Shown: in pieces, positions 39,127 to 47,421 of the stretch
Position numbering within the stretch: the first letter of the stretch is position 1
How the letters are laid out: every line of letters begins with the position of its first letter
Assembly: GCA_026388315.1 (NCBI GenBank)
Contig: JAPLKA010000090.1
Coordinates: 1-64,000 of the forward strand
DNA length: 64,000 bases
Source: Pseudomonadota bacterium
GTDB lineage: Bacteria; Desulfobacterota; Syntrophorhabdia; Syntrophorhabdales; Syntrophorhabdaceae
Direction: 5' to 3'
Made by a program: the position numbers and the translations under genes
The notes under the pieces: generated by a model
The model's input: the letters and a program-made list of their open reading frames with translations, nothing else
Database searches by the model: none
Told to the model about the DNA's origin: nothing

Positions 39127-39226
39127 TAGTATCTATATTACTTCGAATACAAAGAGATGACAAAACATATTTAAACTATTTTATATATGAATTTTTTAAT
39201 ATTAAATTCCTGGAGTGGCCAGATAT

Positions 39227-39247
39227 AAGGGGGCCGTAAGCCCCCTT
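39227..39247. terminator. GC-rich hairpin after the Lys-rich secreted protein
   Basis: AAGGGGGC-CGTAA-GCCCCCTT, an 8-bp stem five bp beyond the stop codon at 39252. The T-tract is short on both strands; likely a terminator or mRNA 3'-end stabiliser. Confidence 0.65.
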
Positions 39248-39251
39248 TCGG

Positions 39252-39506
39252 TTATTTTGTTGATGCTCCAGGTGTTACCTTTGGAGCTTTTTTCTTTGTT
39301 TTCTTGCTTTTTGTCTTCTTAGTCTTTTTTACCTTCTTCTTAGGAGTTGTCTTTTCAGGTACTGTAACCTTTTCAGGTACTGCAACTTTTTCAGGTACTG
39401 CAACCGCTGGTGGTGCTGTCGGTGTTTTCTTTCCCATTGCAAATCCTGCCGAGACAAAGACTACGCTTACAAGTAATGCAACAATAATGACGAGTGTCTT
39501 CTTCAT
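39252..39506 (-). CDS. Small secreted Lys-rich protein with VPEK repeats
   Basis: An 84-aa exported protein. Residues 1-24 form a signal peptide (KKTLVIIVALLVSVVFVSAG). The mature part has three VPEK repeats (AVPEKV, AVPEKV, TVPEKT), then a Lys/Thr/Ser-rich basic tail. GAGGAGG precedes the ATG. The mature protein is probably unstructured and strongly cationic, perhaps binding envelope polyanions. No family recognised. Confidence 0.75.
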   Translation of the reverse strand: MKKTLVIIVALLVSVVFVSAGFAMGKKTPTAPPAVAVPEKVAVPEKVTVPEKTTPKKKVKKTKKTKSKKTKKKAPKVTPGASTK

Positions 39507-39620
39507 TACATTTCACCTCCTCTTTTTCATTAAAGATTTGAAGGGTAAAGGTTTTTAAACGGTTTCTCCATTCCGGCGTTGCCTTGACAATTGGGAAGGC
39601 ATAACCTTCTCTGTTTACAA

Positions 39621-40190
39621 CTAAAGGGGGATGCCATATTTTTGTTGAAAGTAACCTGGTTCACCGCTTTTCCATCTTTCATTTTCATCTTCGTACCATG
39701 TTGCCTGCTCTTCTATTTTTGGATCGAGTATGGCAAGATCAACAACATTGTTTTCAATCATTTTCTCAATCTCATGCGTTTCCAAGGGGAGGCCAAGCTG
39801 TTTTACATAGTCTACATACTGCCTTAGGGCGTTAAAGCCTTCAGGCTTGCCTTGCTTAAGCAGGATAAGTGATTTGTAACCAAGAATCCTCATGTAATAA
39901 GCGCTATTTTTGTCAATCCTCTCTGCTTCTCTGATGGTGCGTTCGGCATTAGCAAGATCACCCATTTTGTAATAGGTTACTCCAAGTAATGCTAATGAGG
40001 CTGAATCCTGCTGAACATTCGATGCCTGTGTAAAATATTCCTTTGCTTTTTCATATTCTTTTTCCTGTAAAAATTGCTTTCCTGTAAGCATTTCATTAGA
40101 ATAGGCAGCATACTTTGCACTGCAGGATACAAGAATCAAAGTGCTTAAAACTGTTAAACTTATTGCTATACGTTTTACATTTCGAGTCAT
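39621..40190 (-). CDS. TPR-repeat lipoprotein
   Basis: A 189-aa lipoprotein. The signal peptide ends in the lipobox LVSC (Cys about residue 23). At least two TPR units follow (QFLQEKEYEKAKEYFTQAS, then LLGVTYYKMGDLANAERTI). It is expected to be anchored in the outer or inner membrane and act as a protein-binding scaffold. The ATG at 40190 follows GGAGGGAATTAAA; an in-frame start 5 codons upstream would contain that site. Confidence 0.82.
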   Translation of the reverse strand: MTRNVKRIAISLTVLSTLILVSCSAKYAAYSNEMLTGKQFLQEKEYEKAKEYFTQASNVQQDSASLALLGVTYYKMGDLANAERTIREAERIDKNSAYYMRILGYKSLILLKQGKPEGFNALRQYVDYVKQLGLPLETHEIEKMIENNVVDLAILDPKIEEQATWYEDENERWKSGEPGYFQQKYGIPL

Positions 40191-40375
40191 TTTAATTCCC
40201 TCCATTTTTATATACTCTTCAGGGTTACTTTACCCTTAATCTTCTCTAAGTTGTTTATCGAGATGATGCAGGGCTATTTTTAATCAACCATTTTTGATTA
40301 TTACATTTTTACGCAATATATTCCTTAAAAAAAGGGTTTTGGATCACCCATACCACTTTTCTGCTAACGCACGGT

Positions 40376-41149
40376 TTAGCCAGAGCCGGATTTATCGGCG
40401 ATTGGCCGCATTGGCTTCTTAGATGCCTTTCTTCCACCAAACAGAGCCAACTCAAAAACCTTGAAGAAACAATCCACGTCTTGAAAGCCTATGTCGCGAA
40501 GCCATTGGCACTGTGTTTCAACGAGGGCAAGAATATTCTCTTTTTTGTCGGGCCGCTGATAGTAGGCTTCTTCGATCTCCTGCCTTGCTTTACTTGGGCT
40601 GGCATTGCTGTGGAAATGTAGAAGGTGGTCGACGAAGAAGCTGTCAAAAAGCGTACTCCCCGCAGGGGTTGCTGAACTGACGTGTTCGAGGTTCAAGAAA
40701 ACACCACCGTTGCTCAGAAGGCCATAAATCTCGGCATAGAGCTCTCTCTTTCGATCATCCGGTTGATGGTGGATGGCAAACCCTGACACGATGACATCAA
40801 AAGGCTTTTCGACCTCAAAGCCTTTTGCCCAAGCCGGTGTTGCGAAATCTACTTTGATGATCGTAGCCCGTTGACTGCTGCCGATCTGTTTCCGTAACGC
40901 TTCCAGCATAGGCTCCGAGAAGTCAGCAAAGATCATACGCACTGTGGGGTGCGCTTCGAGCAGCATACGACCGAGAGCCCCATCTCCACACCCCAGGTCC
41001 AAAATCTTGGATGGCAGAGGGCGCCACATACTTACAATCTTGCTGAGCACTTCCAACTGGAAGTTTGCTGCTGGGATAGCCCCTCGAACTCCCCCTAAAA
41101 AGGTCTGTGCAAGCTCCTTGGTTTGCCATTTGCTGTGCTGCTCATTCAT
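40376..41149 (-). CDS. SAM-dependent methyltransferase (cassette gene)
   Basis: A 257-aa class I methyltransferase with motif I LDLGCGDGALGRML (about residue 50), motif II FADFSEPML and post-motif GFAIHHQPDDRK. CmoA-like enzymes and small-molecule methyltransferases share these. The gene begins 12 bp after an attC-type site read on the same strand, and its last codons run into sequence resembling the start of another (GGCTAAA...GTTAGCA), so it appears to be an integron cassette in minus orientation. GC content is slightly higher than its neighbours. Confidence 0.8.
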   Translation of the reverse strand: MNEQHSKWQTKELAQTFLGGVRGAIPAANFQLEVLSKIVSMWRPLPSKILDLGCGDGALGRMLLEAHPTVRMIFADFSEPMLEALRKQIGSSQRATIIKVDFATPAWAKGFEVEKPFDVIVSGFAIHHQPDDRKRELYAEIYGLLSNGGVFLNLEHVSSATPAGSTLFDSFFVDHLLHFHSNASPSKARQEIEEAYYQRPDKKENILALVETQCQWLRDIGFQDVDCFFKVFELALFGGRKASKKPMRPIADKSGSG

Positions 41150-41160
41150 TCCTATTCCTC

Positions 41161-41220
41161 GTCCAACGTTACGCATCAGCGGCGCGACATATTCGCGTCC
41201 ACCGAATGCGTTTGTTATGC
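41161..41220 (-). repeat. attC recombination site (minus orientation)
   Basis: Read on the minus strand: GCATAAC (R'') at 41220-41214, inner arms ACGCAT/ATGCGT and a GC-rich stem, ending GTTGGAC (R', fits GTTRRRY) at 41167-41161. It is 60 bp long, typical for attC. The stop codon of the PAS gene lies inside R'', as is common in cassettes. Confidence 0.82.
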
Positions 41221-41553
41221 ATTCTTATTCTCAAATCGCTCATAGTATCCAAGCAATCTGCCATCACAGTCGCGCACACCGACAACAATCACCTTTTCCT
41301 GATCCTTGTTGATCTTCAGGAAAATCTCATCTTCGCCCTCCTGGAGTCGTTTGTGAATCTGCCGAATTTGATTTACTGATGCCGGATTGTGGCAATCGAA
41401 TATCGATTTCCCTATCAACTCTGAATAACCACGCTTTTCATAGTAGCGGACCTTGGCTGCTCGATTCAGATACCGGACGATGTGGTCGTTATCGACGAAT
41501 ACGATAGGATGTTTGATGCTGTCAAGAATCGCTTGGTAGATTTCTATATTCAT
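41215..41553 (-). CDS. Single PAS-domain protein (cassette gene)
   Basis: A 112-aa protein consisting of one PAS domain (ILDSIKHPIVFVDNDHIVRY, then the helix with ELIGKSIFDCHN and the last strands). There is no effector domain, so it must act through a partner or bind a small ligand. The ATG at 41553 has AAAGGAT upstream. Its stop overlaps attC, and it precedes the methyltransferase cassette on the same strand. Confidence 0.72.
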   Translation of the reverse strand: MNIEIYQAILDSIKHPIVFVDNDHIVRYLNRAAKVRYYEKRGYSELIGKSIFDCHNPASVNQIRQIHKRLQEGEDEIFLKINKDQEKVIVVGVRDCDGRLLGYYERFENKNA

Positions 41554-41815
41554 AAGTATCCTTTGCAACATTGATATACCAACTTGTCTTTTGTTCAGTA
41601 TCATACACTAACAAAAGAAATATAAGAAACAAATTGCATGATATTTCAAGGTTATTTTCCACGCGCTGATTTGATAACATGGTTTTTAGAGAAAGACCCA
41701 TTTCCCGGAGGAAAAATAATATTGCCTTTAAAATTCAGGCATGAATCTGCTATACTTGGAGGAGAAATGGGTACAGTTCTTGATGAAAACATTATTGAGA
41801 AAGGAGGAAAATCAG

Positions 41816-42040
41816 ATGCAAATAAACTGGAGAGAACATGTAGTAAGTACTCCTGATGTACTTCGAGGCAAACCAAGGATCAAGGGTACAAGAATCCCTG
41901 TAAGCCTTGTACTTGGCTATTTGGCTTCCGGTGAGACTGCTGAAAGCGTTGTAGGCCAGTTTTCAGACCTTAACGAGATACAGATTGCAGCCTGCCTTGA
42001 TTACGCCCGTGACCTCTCTGAATATGAGGTGGCGGTGTAA
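41816..42040 (+). CDS. DUF433 antitoxin-like protein
   Basis: A 74-aa helical protein of the DUF433 family. It shows LRGKPRIKGTRIPVSLVLGY, the signature GxPxIxGTRI-type helix, and a C-terminal helical pair. Such genes usually encode the antitoxin of a two-gene module with a DUF5615 PIN-like toxin. AAAGGAGG precedes the ATG at 41816. The partner follows with a TAATG overlap but is internally deleted. Confidence 0.85.
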   Translation: MQINWREHVVSTPDVLRGKPRIKGTRIPVSLVLGYLASGETAESVVGQFSDLNEIQIAACLDYARDLSEYEVAV

Positions 42041-42219
42041 TGGGGCTTAAATTTTTTGTGGATCACTGCATAATTGCACTTCAGGTACGGAATCATCCTG
42101 AAACCATCCCTTACCTGCTTGAGAGGTTGAAAAACTATTTTTCAGTCTTTTCTGACATGAGTCATTATAAGGGTAGGCTGCTCTTGGTAGAAGCTCACAG
42201 AATTAGAGTCAGGGGGTAA
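42040..42219 (+). pseudogene. Internally deleted DUF5615 (PIN-like) toxin
   Basis: A 59-aa open frame overlapping the antitoxin stop (TAATG). The first 11 residues (MGLKFFVDHCI) match the start of DUF5615 proteins and carry the first acidic residue. The remaining 48 match the C-terminal end (PETIPYLLERL, ending HRIRVRG). The central 45-55 residues, with the other catalytic acidic positions, are missing without a frameshift. The product is presumably inactive as a nuclease. Confidence 0.7.
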
Positions 42220-42254
42220 GTAAAGAACAACATCGAGGTAGATTCACAAGATAA

Positions 42255-42316
42255 TACATAGTACATAGTACATCGAGAAAGGCTCTTAACGAAGTACGAA
42301 CGACGAAGTACGAACC
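42255..42316. repeat. Two heptamer tracts (TACATAG and ACGAAGT)
   Basis: TACATAG, TACATAG, TACATCG at 42255-42275 and ACGAAGT, ACGAACG, ACGAAGT, ACGAACC at 42289-42316, both in exact 7-bp register, just upstream of the parB-like gene. Confidence 0.75.
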
Positions 42317-42343
42317 ACTGAATTAAAAAGAGGGGGAGAAAGA

Positions 42344-43279
42344 ATGGCTGAACAGGAAAAGAATGGTAGTCCGGAGTTTATGTACCTGCCTCTGGAAGAC
42401 ATTATAGTGGAAGAACAGATTCGCTCTGGGATCGATACAGAGAGTGAGTCTTTTAAGGCCCTTATGGAATCTATTAAAGAACGGGGCGTCTTAGAGCCTG
42501 TCCTTGTAACACCGAAAGACGGTAAATACCTGCTCCTCTGCGGGGAGAGACGTTATCGGGCTGCCCAGAAGCTTGGACTCCCAACAATACCGGTCAGGGT
42601 AGTCAATACGATCACTCAGAAGGATGAAATACTTGCCTTCCAGTTGACGGAAAACCTTCAGAGAGAGGATTTGAATCCCATGGATCAGGCCAAAGGGATA
42701 TTGGCATATATTCAGGCAAAACTCCCTGATAAGGGGTATGATGTGGCCGGGGTTGTGAATGAGCTGATGAATGTCATGAGGAGACCTGACTCGGTATCGG
42801 AGGAAATTGCAGCAACGGTTGCTGCAATTCTTAAAATCTCCGGAAAGTCAATAAAGACGCTGTTTAACGGGCTTTCGCTTTTAAAGCTTCCCGATGAGAT
42901 TCAGACCGAAATCCGATCAGGAAACCTCCCCGTTTCTCAGGGATATCTCTTTGCTGCCAATCTCGAATGCCCTGATCGTGACAAGATATTTGAGGCCATT
43001 ATGAAGACGCCGGCGACTAACCCCGTCCTGAATAATTTGCTTACAGCATACAAGAAGGTCAAACCGGAACCTGGTGTCACAAGGCTCCCATCCATAACGA
43101 AGCATGTTGCCGTCTTACGATCAGTAGAGTCATTTATTGAGATGGGCGCCAAAAAATACACAAAACCTGACCTTGTGACGCTTCTTGATGAGCTGCGAGT
43201 TTTCTGTGCTTTAGTGGAGCTGCGGATACCGATTGCCCCGGAACCTGCGCCGGAGAAGAAAAAGCCACCACAGGTATAA
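42344..43279 (+). CDS. ParB/RepB/Spo0J-family protein
   Basis: A 311-aa protein with an N-terminal ParB/sulfiredoxin-like CTP-binding domain (IIVEEQIRS, LEPVLVTPK, GERRYRAAQKLGLPTIPVRV; residues 20-90, with box II GERRYRA) and the LTENLQREDLNPMDQA helix, followed by a helical DNA-binding part. No parA is adjacent and no parS repeats are evident, so it may be a mobile-element ParB homologue rather than the chromosome-segregation protein. Confidence 0.85.
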   Translation: MAEQEKNGSPEFMYLPLEDIIVEEQIRSGIDTESESFKALMESIKERGVLEPVLVTPKDGKYLLLCGERRYRAAQKLGLPTIPVRVVNTITQKDEILAFQLTENLQREDLNPMDQAKGILAYIQAKLPDKGYDVAGVVNELMNVMRRPDSVSEEIAATVAAILKISGKSIKTLFNGLSLLKLPDEIQTEIRSGNLPVSQGYLFAANLECPDRDKIFEAIMKTPATNPVLNNLLTAYKKVKPEPGVTRLPSITKHVAVLRSVESFIEMGAKKYTKPDLVTLLDELRVFCALVELRIPIAPEPAPEKKKPPQV

Positions 43280-43794
43280 AAAAGGCAGTGAATAGTAGAT
43301 AGTGAATAGTGAATAGTAAAAAAGGCAGAAAATATGAAATGCTGTGAATGGTAAATAGTTTTTTGACTAACCACTATTCACTGCAGTTAAGATACGAGTA
43401 ACGGGGTTTTAAAATATGGCAAAAGAGTCCTGTCCCCGAACGGGAGAATGACAATGAGCTTGATAAAATGTCTTTAACTATTCACTATTCACTAACGACT
43501 ATTCGCTGAAGTATTCCGAAATCCGCAATCCGAAATCAACAATCCGTACGGTTTAATCCTGCCGAAGGCGGGACAATGGGACGGGGGGGGAATAAATAAT
43601 TCTGTAATAATATTTTCACTTGCAAATTAATTAAAATTGCATGAGAATCAAGAAAATGATGTTGTGGATCAATAATAAATGTGTCATTGCAAGACCCCTT
43701 CTGCTTTTCCAGGAGGAACGTCAAACAGTTTCCTGCTTTTCAGGATGTTCCCTTATTCCCCTTAAAGCAGAAAGAATCAAGTGAAGGAAATGAT
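43278..43794. repeat. Intergenic repeat field with inverted heptamer tracts
   Basis: AGTGAAT-type heptamers at 43287-43319, the reverse-complement word ACTATTC at 43477-43504, and ATCCGAA-type heptamers at 43513-43548. The first and second tracts could pair over about 190 bp. 43278-43296 shares 19 nt with CRISPR spacer 27 (1680-1698). A G-run (8 G near 43583) is present. No gene is seen. Confidence 0.7.
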
Positions 43795-44058
43795 ATGAGC
43801 AATGTATCCCAGTTCGGAAGGCCAGTATCAAAGGATAAGGCAGTGATCAGTGGCGAAGACCTGTTAATGAAGTGCTATAGTGATAGGAGATTAAACAATG
43901 TGATGCAAGAGATGGTTATGACTGTAGACAAGCTATTACGGGAAAATGGGTATGAGTTTAATAGTGCTGCTGATAGAGATTATACTTCTGATGAGGTACA
44001 TAAATTTCTGTTGGGTTTTATAAGACCATATATACGTATCAAGGATGAGCCTCGATGA
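43795..44058 (+). CDS. Hypothetical 87-aa protein
   Basis: A small, mostly helical protein starting SNVSQFGRPVSKDKAVISGE. It has a GAAGGAAA ribosome site 5 nt from the ATG at 43795. Earlier in-frame codons lack a ribosome site. No family recognised. Confidence 0.5.
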   Translation: MSNVSQFGRPVSKDKAVISGEDLLMKCYSDRRLNNVMQEMVMTVDKLLRENGYEFNSAADRDYTSDEVHKFLLGFIRPYIRIKDEPR

Positions 44059-44142
44059 AACCTTGTGGCTATGTTAATAAAATACACCGTCAGACAGAAC
44101 TGACGACATAGCAGGACAACAAACAGGAAGGGGAGGAAAGCA

Positions 44143-44385
44143 ATGGGAGACAAGGGCAAGAAGGACAAAGAAAAGGGCCAGAAGCAAAACACCGACCTAT
44201 GTCTGTGTAATGCCCTCCGTCAGCAAAATAATCCCGGCACTTTACAAGGTTCGCCGACCAGTTGCTTCCTGAAAGACGCAACGTGTTACCCTTTTCTATT
44301 AACTAATAATACAACTGGTAATTGTGGACAGAATACCATAAAAAACGATGGTCATTTAAACCTAATATTGCCAGACAATCACTGA
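44143..44385 (+). CDS. Small protein with common basic N-terminus and altered tail
   Basis: An 80-aa frame with an excellent ribosome site (GGGGAGGAAAGC). The start GDKGKKDKEKGQKQ is the opening of a widespread small Lys-rich protein, but the remainder is Cys/Asn-rich and does not continue the basic helix. I infer a frameshift or replacement after residue 15, so the product may not be functional. Confidence 0.4.
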   Translation: MGDKGKKDKEKGQKQNTDLCLCNALRQQNNPGTLQGSPTSCFLKDATCYPFLLTNNTTGNCGQNTIKNDGHLNLILPDNH

Positions 44386-44508
44386 TTACTCAGATAATTT
44401 TCTCAATATATTTAATAAGTTTTGCTATTGTTTTTTTGATAGGCGAGAGTATAATATTAAAGAAACGGAAAAATACTATGTCCGTATATTAATTGTTAGC
44501 CACAGAAA

Positions 44509-45132
44509 ATGGAAGCGATAAGTAAGGATCTTATTTCACTACTTCAGTTCCTCCTTCCGGGATTTATTTCCGCATGGGTGTTCTACGCCTTTACATCTTA
44601 TCCCAAGCCTTCACAATTTGAACGAGTCGTCCAAGCCCTAATATTCACCGTCATTATTCAAGCCATAATCTTTCTTGTGAAAGCTTCTCTCGTATGGGTT
44701 GGTCGTTTCTATGCTCTCGGCGCTTGGAATGAAGCTTCACGCCTTATATGGTCAGTTGGCTGTGCAATCGCATTTGGTCTCGTTTTCTCCTATTTTGCCA
44801 ACAACGACAAATTTCACGCGCTTGTTCGTAAATTGGGGATCACCAAAGAAACATCTTATGCCTCGGAATGGTTCGGCGCCTTCTTGAAGAACGTGACTTA
44901 TGTCGTCCTCCACTTTGAAGACGAAAGGCGACTTTATGGCTGGCCTATTGAGTGGCCAAGCGAACCGGGGAATGGACATTTCCTGATTACAGAAGCGTCA
45001 TGGCTGGATGAAGAGGGTAAGGAAATCCCAATCACCGGTGTGGAGAATGTGCTTGTAGATGCTAAGCAAGTGAAATGGGTCGAATTCATGAAAAAAACTT
45101 GGGAGGAAAAGCATGAGCAAGAAAAGTTCTAA
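44509..45132 (+). CDS. Membrane protein, DUF6338-like (cassette 1)
   Basis: A 207-aa protein with three or four N-terminal membrane helices (LISLLQFLLPGFISAWVFYA; a second near 45-65; a third near 82-97) and a cytosolic C-terminal domain. It resembles the DUF6338 family; I hold this at moderate confidence. It starts 8 bp after the cassette boundary and overlaps the Pro-rich peptide gene by 20 bp. Function unknown. Confidence 0.65.
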   Translation: MEAISKDLISLLQFLLPGFISAWVFYAFTSYPKPSQFERVVQALIFTVIIQAIIFLVKASLVWVGRFYALGAWNEASRLIWSVGCAIAFGLVFSYFANNDKFHALVRKLGITKETSYASEWFGAFLKNVTYVVLHFEDERRLYGWPIEWPSEPGNGHFLITEASWLDEEGKEIPITGVENVLVDAKQVKWVEFMKKTWEEKHEQEKF

Positions 45133-45256
45133 CCCGCCACCGCCAACCCCACCGCCAACCAGGATAAACGGAGGGCGGAATTACAATCCACCGCCACCCA
45201 GCGTTAAGCCTCCACCTCCTCCACCGCCACCGCCACCGTCAAAGAAAAGTGGCTAA
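45113..45256 (+). CDS. 47-aa proline-rich protein (cassette 1)
   Basis: Starts SKKSSNPPPPTPPPTRINGG and contains a run of ten prolines near the end (KPPPPPPPPPPSKKSG). GGGAGG lies 6 nt before the ATG, within the end of the membrane-protein gene, so the pair is co-translated. The stop TAA lies inside the attC R'' box GGCTAAC. Probably a small partner of the membrane protein. Confidence 0.65.
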   Translation: MSKKSSNPPPPTPPPTRINGGRNYNPPPPSVKPPPPPPPPPPSKKSG

Positions 45257-45356
45257 CGAGTAGGTGCACCTGACGCGGAAGATATCAGGCTGAATTCGTT
45301 AAGGTTTTGTGGTATCCCACGCTCCGTCCGCCGCGCAGGTGACCGTGGTGTTCGGT
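45251..45356 (+). repeat. attC of cassette 1
   Basis: 106 bp from GGCTAAC to GTTCGGT, with inner arms CACCTGACGCGG and CCGCGCAGGTG (one-base bulge) around a long variable terminal loop. Longer than its three right-hand neighbours. Confidence 0.8.
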
Positions 45357-45376
45357 GTATAAAGGTATAGGAGCAT

Positions 45377-46159
45377 ATGGACACCCAAGACGTAATTCAT
45401 TGGTTACAAGAAGGCGAAGAATGGGCCGCGGCCGATCTTCTCGCCCAATGTGACTTCAACTACTACTACATTGATTCTGGATTCGCCATTAGCGGCGGTC
45501 CCGATATTGATATTGTTGGCCTCGACATTCAGGCTCCAAGACGTATCCTCGATAGGCTTTCTGAAGAACTACATGAACACTCTGATCTTGTGGAAAAGGC
45601 CGTTAGGACAGTCGCCGAGGCGCAGCATTGCTACATCCGAGACATAATTTGGGTAGCGAAGGTTGGCACCATTCCTTCTCCATCAGATTCTGAAATCGAG
45701 TATACCCTCCAAAACCTTGATTCTGAACACATACGTTCTGCCTGGAACAAAGCCCTTTCCCGTAGAGCCACTGACCCTGACGGTGCCATCACGTCAGCAA
45801 AAACCTTGGTGGAGGCCGTCTGCAAGCACATTCTGAATGCTCTGTCGGTGCAATACCCTCCTAACCAGGATATCATTTCGCTTTACCACTTGGTTGCTGA
45901 ACGCTTGAATATCTCGCCAAGCCAGCACATCGATAAGAACCTTAAGCGAATACTGGGCAGCTGTCAGGCTGTTGTTACCGGCATTGCATTTCTGCGGAAT
46001 CATTTGGGTGACGCACATTCAAAGGAACCTGGTGGGGCTGTACCGACCAGGGCCGAGGCTGAACTGGCCGTCAACCTGGCGGGGGCCATGGCAACTTTTC
46101 TGGTTAAAACATGGGAAGACCACAAAGGCACCGAACGAGGCGTTGGAGCCGATCGCTAA
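45377..46159 (+). CDS. Abortive infection (Abi_C domain) protein (cassette 2)
   Basis: A 260-aa protein whose C-terminal half is an Abi_C domain: WNKALSRRATDPDGAITSAK, LVEAVCKHIL, then IAFLRNHLGDAHSKE with the conserved RNxxGDAHG-like motif, RAEAELAVNLAGAM and the final helix. Such domains occur in abortive-infection proteins that stop phage growth at the cost of the cell. The N-terminal 110 residues are not recognised and may sense infection. AGGAG precedes the ATG. Defence activity is inferred from the family. Confidence 0.82.
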   Translation: MDTQDVIHWLQEGEEWAAADLLAQCDFNYYYIDSGFAISGGPDIDIVGLDIQAPRRILDRLSEELHEHSDLVEKAVRTVAEAQHCYIRDIIWVAKVGTIPSPSDSEIEYTLQNLDSEHIRSAWNKALSRRATDPDGAITSAKTLVEAVCKHILNALSVQYPPNQDIISLYHLVAERLNISPSQHIDKNLKRILGSCQAVVTGIAFLRNHLGDAHSKEPGGAVPTRAEAELAVNLAGAMATFLVKTWEDHKGTERGVGADR

Positions 46160-46186
46160 CGCTCCGGCTCAACTTTTTGTTATAGG
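46129..46186 (+). repeat. attC of cassette 2
   Basis: 58 bp from CACCGAAC to GTTATAGG. The inner stem GGAGCCG/CGGCTC and centre ATCGCTAACGCT are nearly the same as in the next two attC sites. Confidence 0.9.
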
Positions 46187-46209
46187 TTACAAAAGAACGA
46201 CATAAAGAC

Positions 46210-46686
46210 ATGGACAATACAGTAAATAGCCAGACCCAAAAAACCACCCAAAAGAATCTCCCCTATATCACTTTTGGTAAGGTTGAAATATCCGCCGTTG
46301 TTCTCATCATTCTCGCTGCTATCCTGGCTTACTATTTCGGTAGACGCAAATACAGGGGAGAACGGCATGAAGATGTCTACAATGCTTTTCACGATACTTT
46401 TATCCCTGCAATTAAGATTTTGACTAAAGAAACTGGTACTTTCAAACAGGAAGACTTCATAAATTTCAAAAACACGTTCGATAGCCAAAATACTATTATG
46501 CTCAAGATGCAAGATAGGTTGAAAGGCAATAGACTTCGAAGATTCAACGAAAAATGGCAGGAATACAAAGATTGTCAAAAATATTGTGAAACCTATGAGT
46601 TTACAGTTATGGCTATAGGCATTGAATCTAATCGTCAGAGGCTTCTTGAACTTATTTATGAGATTCTTAAGATTTCTAAACATTAA
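46210..46686 (+). CDS. Single-TM hypothetical protein (cassette 3)
   Basis: A 158-aa protein. A short cytosolic N-terminus is followed by one membrane helix (ISAVVLIILAAILAYYFGRR, about residues 27-46) and a basic helical soluble domain. No family recognised. It begins 30 bp after the cassette boundary and ends just before its attC. Confidence 0.65.
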   Translation: MDNTVNSQTQKTTQKNLPYITFGKVEISAVVLIILAAILAYYFGRRKYRGERHEDVYNAFHDTFIPAIKILTKETGTFKQEDFINFKNTFDSQNTIMLKMQDRLKGNRLRRFNEKWQEYKDCQKYCETYEFTVMAIGIESNRQRLLELIYEILKISKH

Positions 46687-46691
46687 TAAAT

Positions 46692-46749
46692 CCTATAACA
46701 AGTCATTTGAGCCAATCGCTAACGCTCTGGCTCAATTCTTTGTTAGAAT
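46692..46749 (+). repeat. attC of cassette 3
   Basis: 58 bp from CCTATAAC to GTTAGAAT, with inner stem TTTGAGCCA/TGGCTCAA and centre ATCGCTAACGCTC. Confidence 0.92.
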
Positions 46750-46769
46750 CAGAAAAGGAGGATAAAATT

Positions 46770-47285
46770 GTGAATCTTTCGGAGCTTAATGATCTTTGGA
46801 ACACTCAACGTCAACAATATAAAATATGGTTTGACAATCTCAACAAACAAGCTGCTACTCTTCGAAATGAGGTTTGGGAAATTCTTCAACCGACATTAAA
46901 AGAATGGACAAGTCCAGAAAATGGTCCTAAGCGTTCATATGTCGAGCTACATGACATAAGCGAGAAACCACAGCCAGTATCTGGTCTGGGACTTACATCA
47001 AAATCGCTCACAGATATGGGAGAATTGATATTTGGCATTGCAATTACATTTGAACCAGCACCCAATGCATTTCCTAAAACTACTCATTATATGCCTGTCG
47101 CAGTTAGGTTTATAAATAAAGCTCCCCAGTTTTCTTTTTTTGATAAAACGTCAGGAAGGCCAGATTCCAAATGGGAACAAGATATTAAAATATTTGCAAA
47201 TACATTAGTTGATGAAATGATAAAACATTTGTCGTTTAACCCTCTTGACGGACCGCGTACAAGTTCAAGGATCGGTTTTCTTTAA
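46770..47285 (+). CDS. Hypothetical protein (cassette 4)
   Basis: A 171-aa soluble protein. I start it at the GTG at 46770, which has AAGGAGG eight nt upstream; the open frame further left runs through the previous attC and is not coding. The sequence has a Trp-rich N-terminus (LWNTQRQQYKIWFDNLNKQA) and a mixed alpha/beta C-terminus. No family recognised. Confidence 0.65.
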   Translation: MNLSELNDLWNTQRQQYKIWFDNLNKQAATLRNEVWEILQPTLKEWTSPENGPKRSYVELHDISEKPQPVSGLGLTSKSLTDMGELIFGIAITFEPAPNAFPKTTHYMPVAVRFINKAPQFSFFDKTSGRPDSKWEQDIKIFANTLVDEMIKHLSFNPLDGPRTSSRIGFL

Positions 47286-47288
47286 GTA

Positions 47289-47344
47289 ACCTAACCATCG
47301 GCTGGAGCCGATCGCTAACGCTCCGGCTCAACTTGTCGTTATGT
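47289..47344 (+). repeat. attC of cassette 4
   Basis: 56 bp from ACCTAAC to GTTATGT, with inner stem GGAGCCG/CGGCTC and centre ATCGCTAACGCT, matching attC 2 and 3. Confidence 0.9.
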
Positions 47345-47421
47345 AAAAGAATATTAAGAATGAAGATTGGCGATATAATATCGTTACCATAGCATCCCCC
47401 ATATTCTTTTACATTGCTTTT

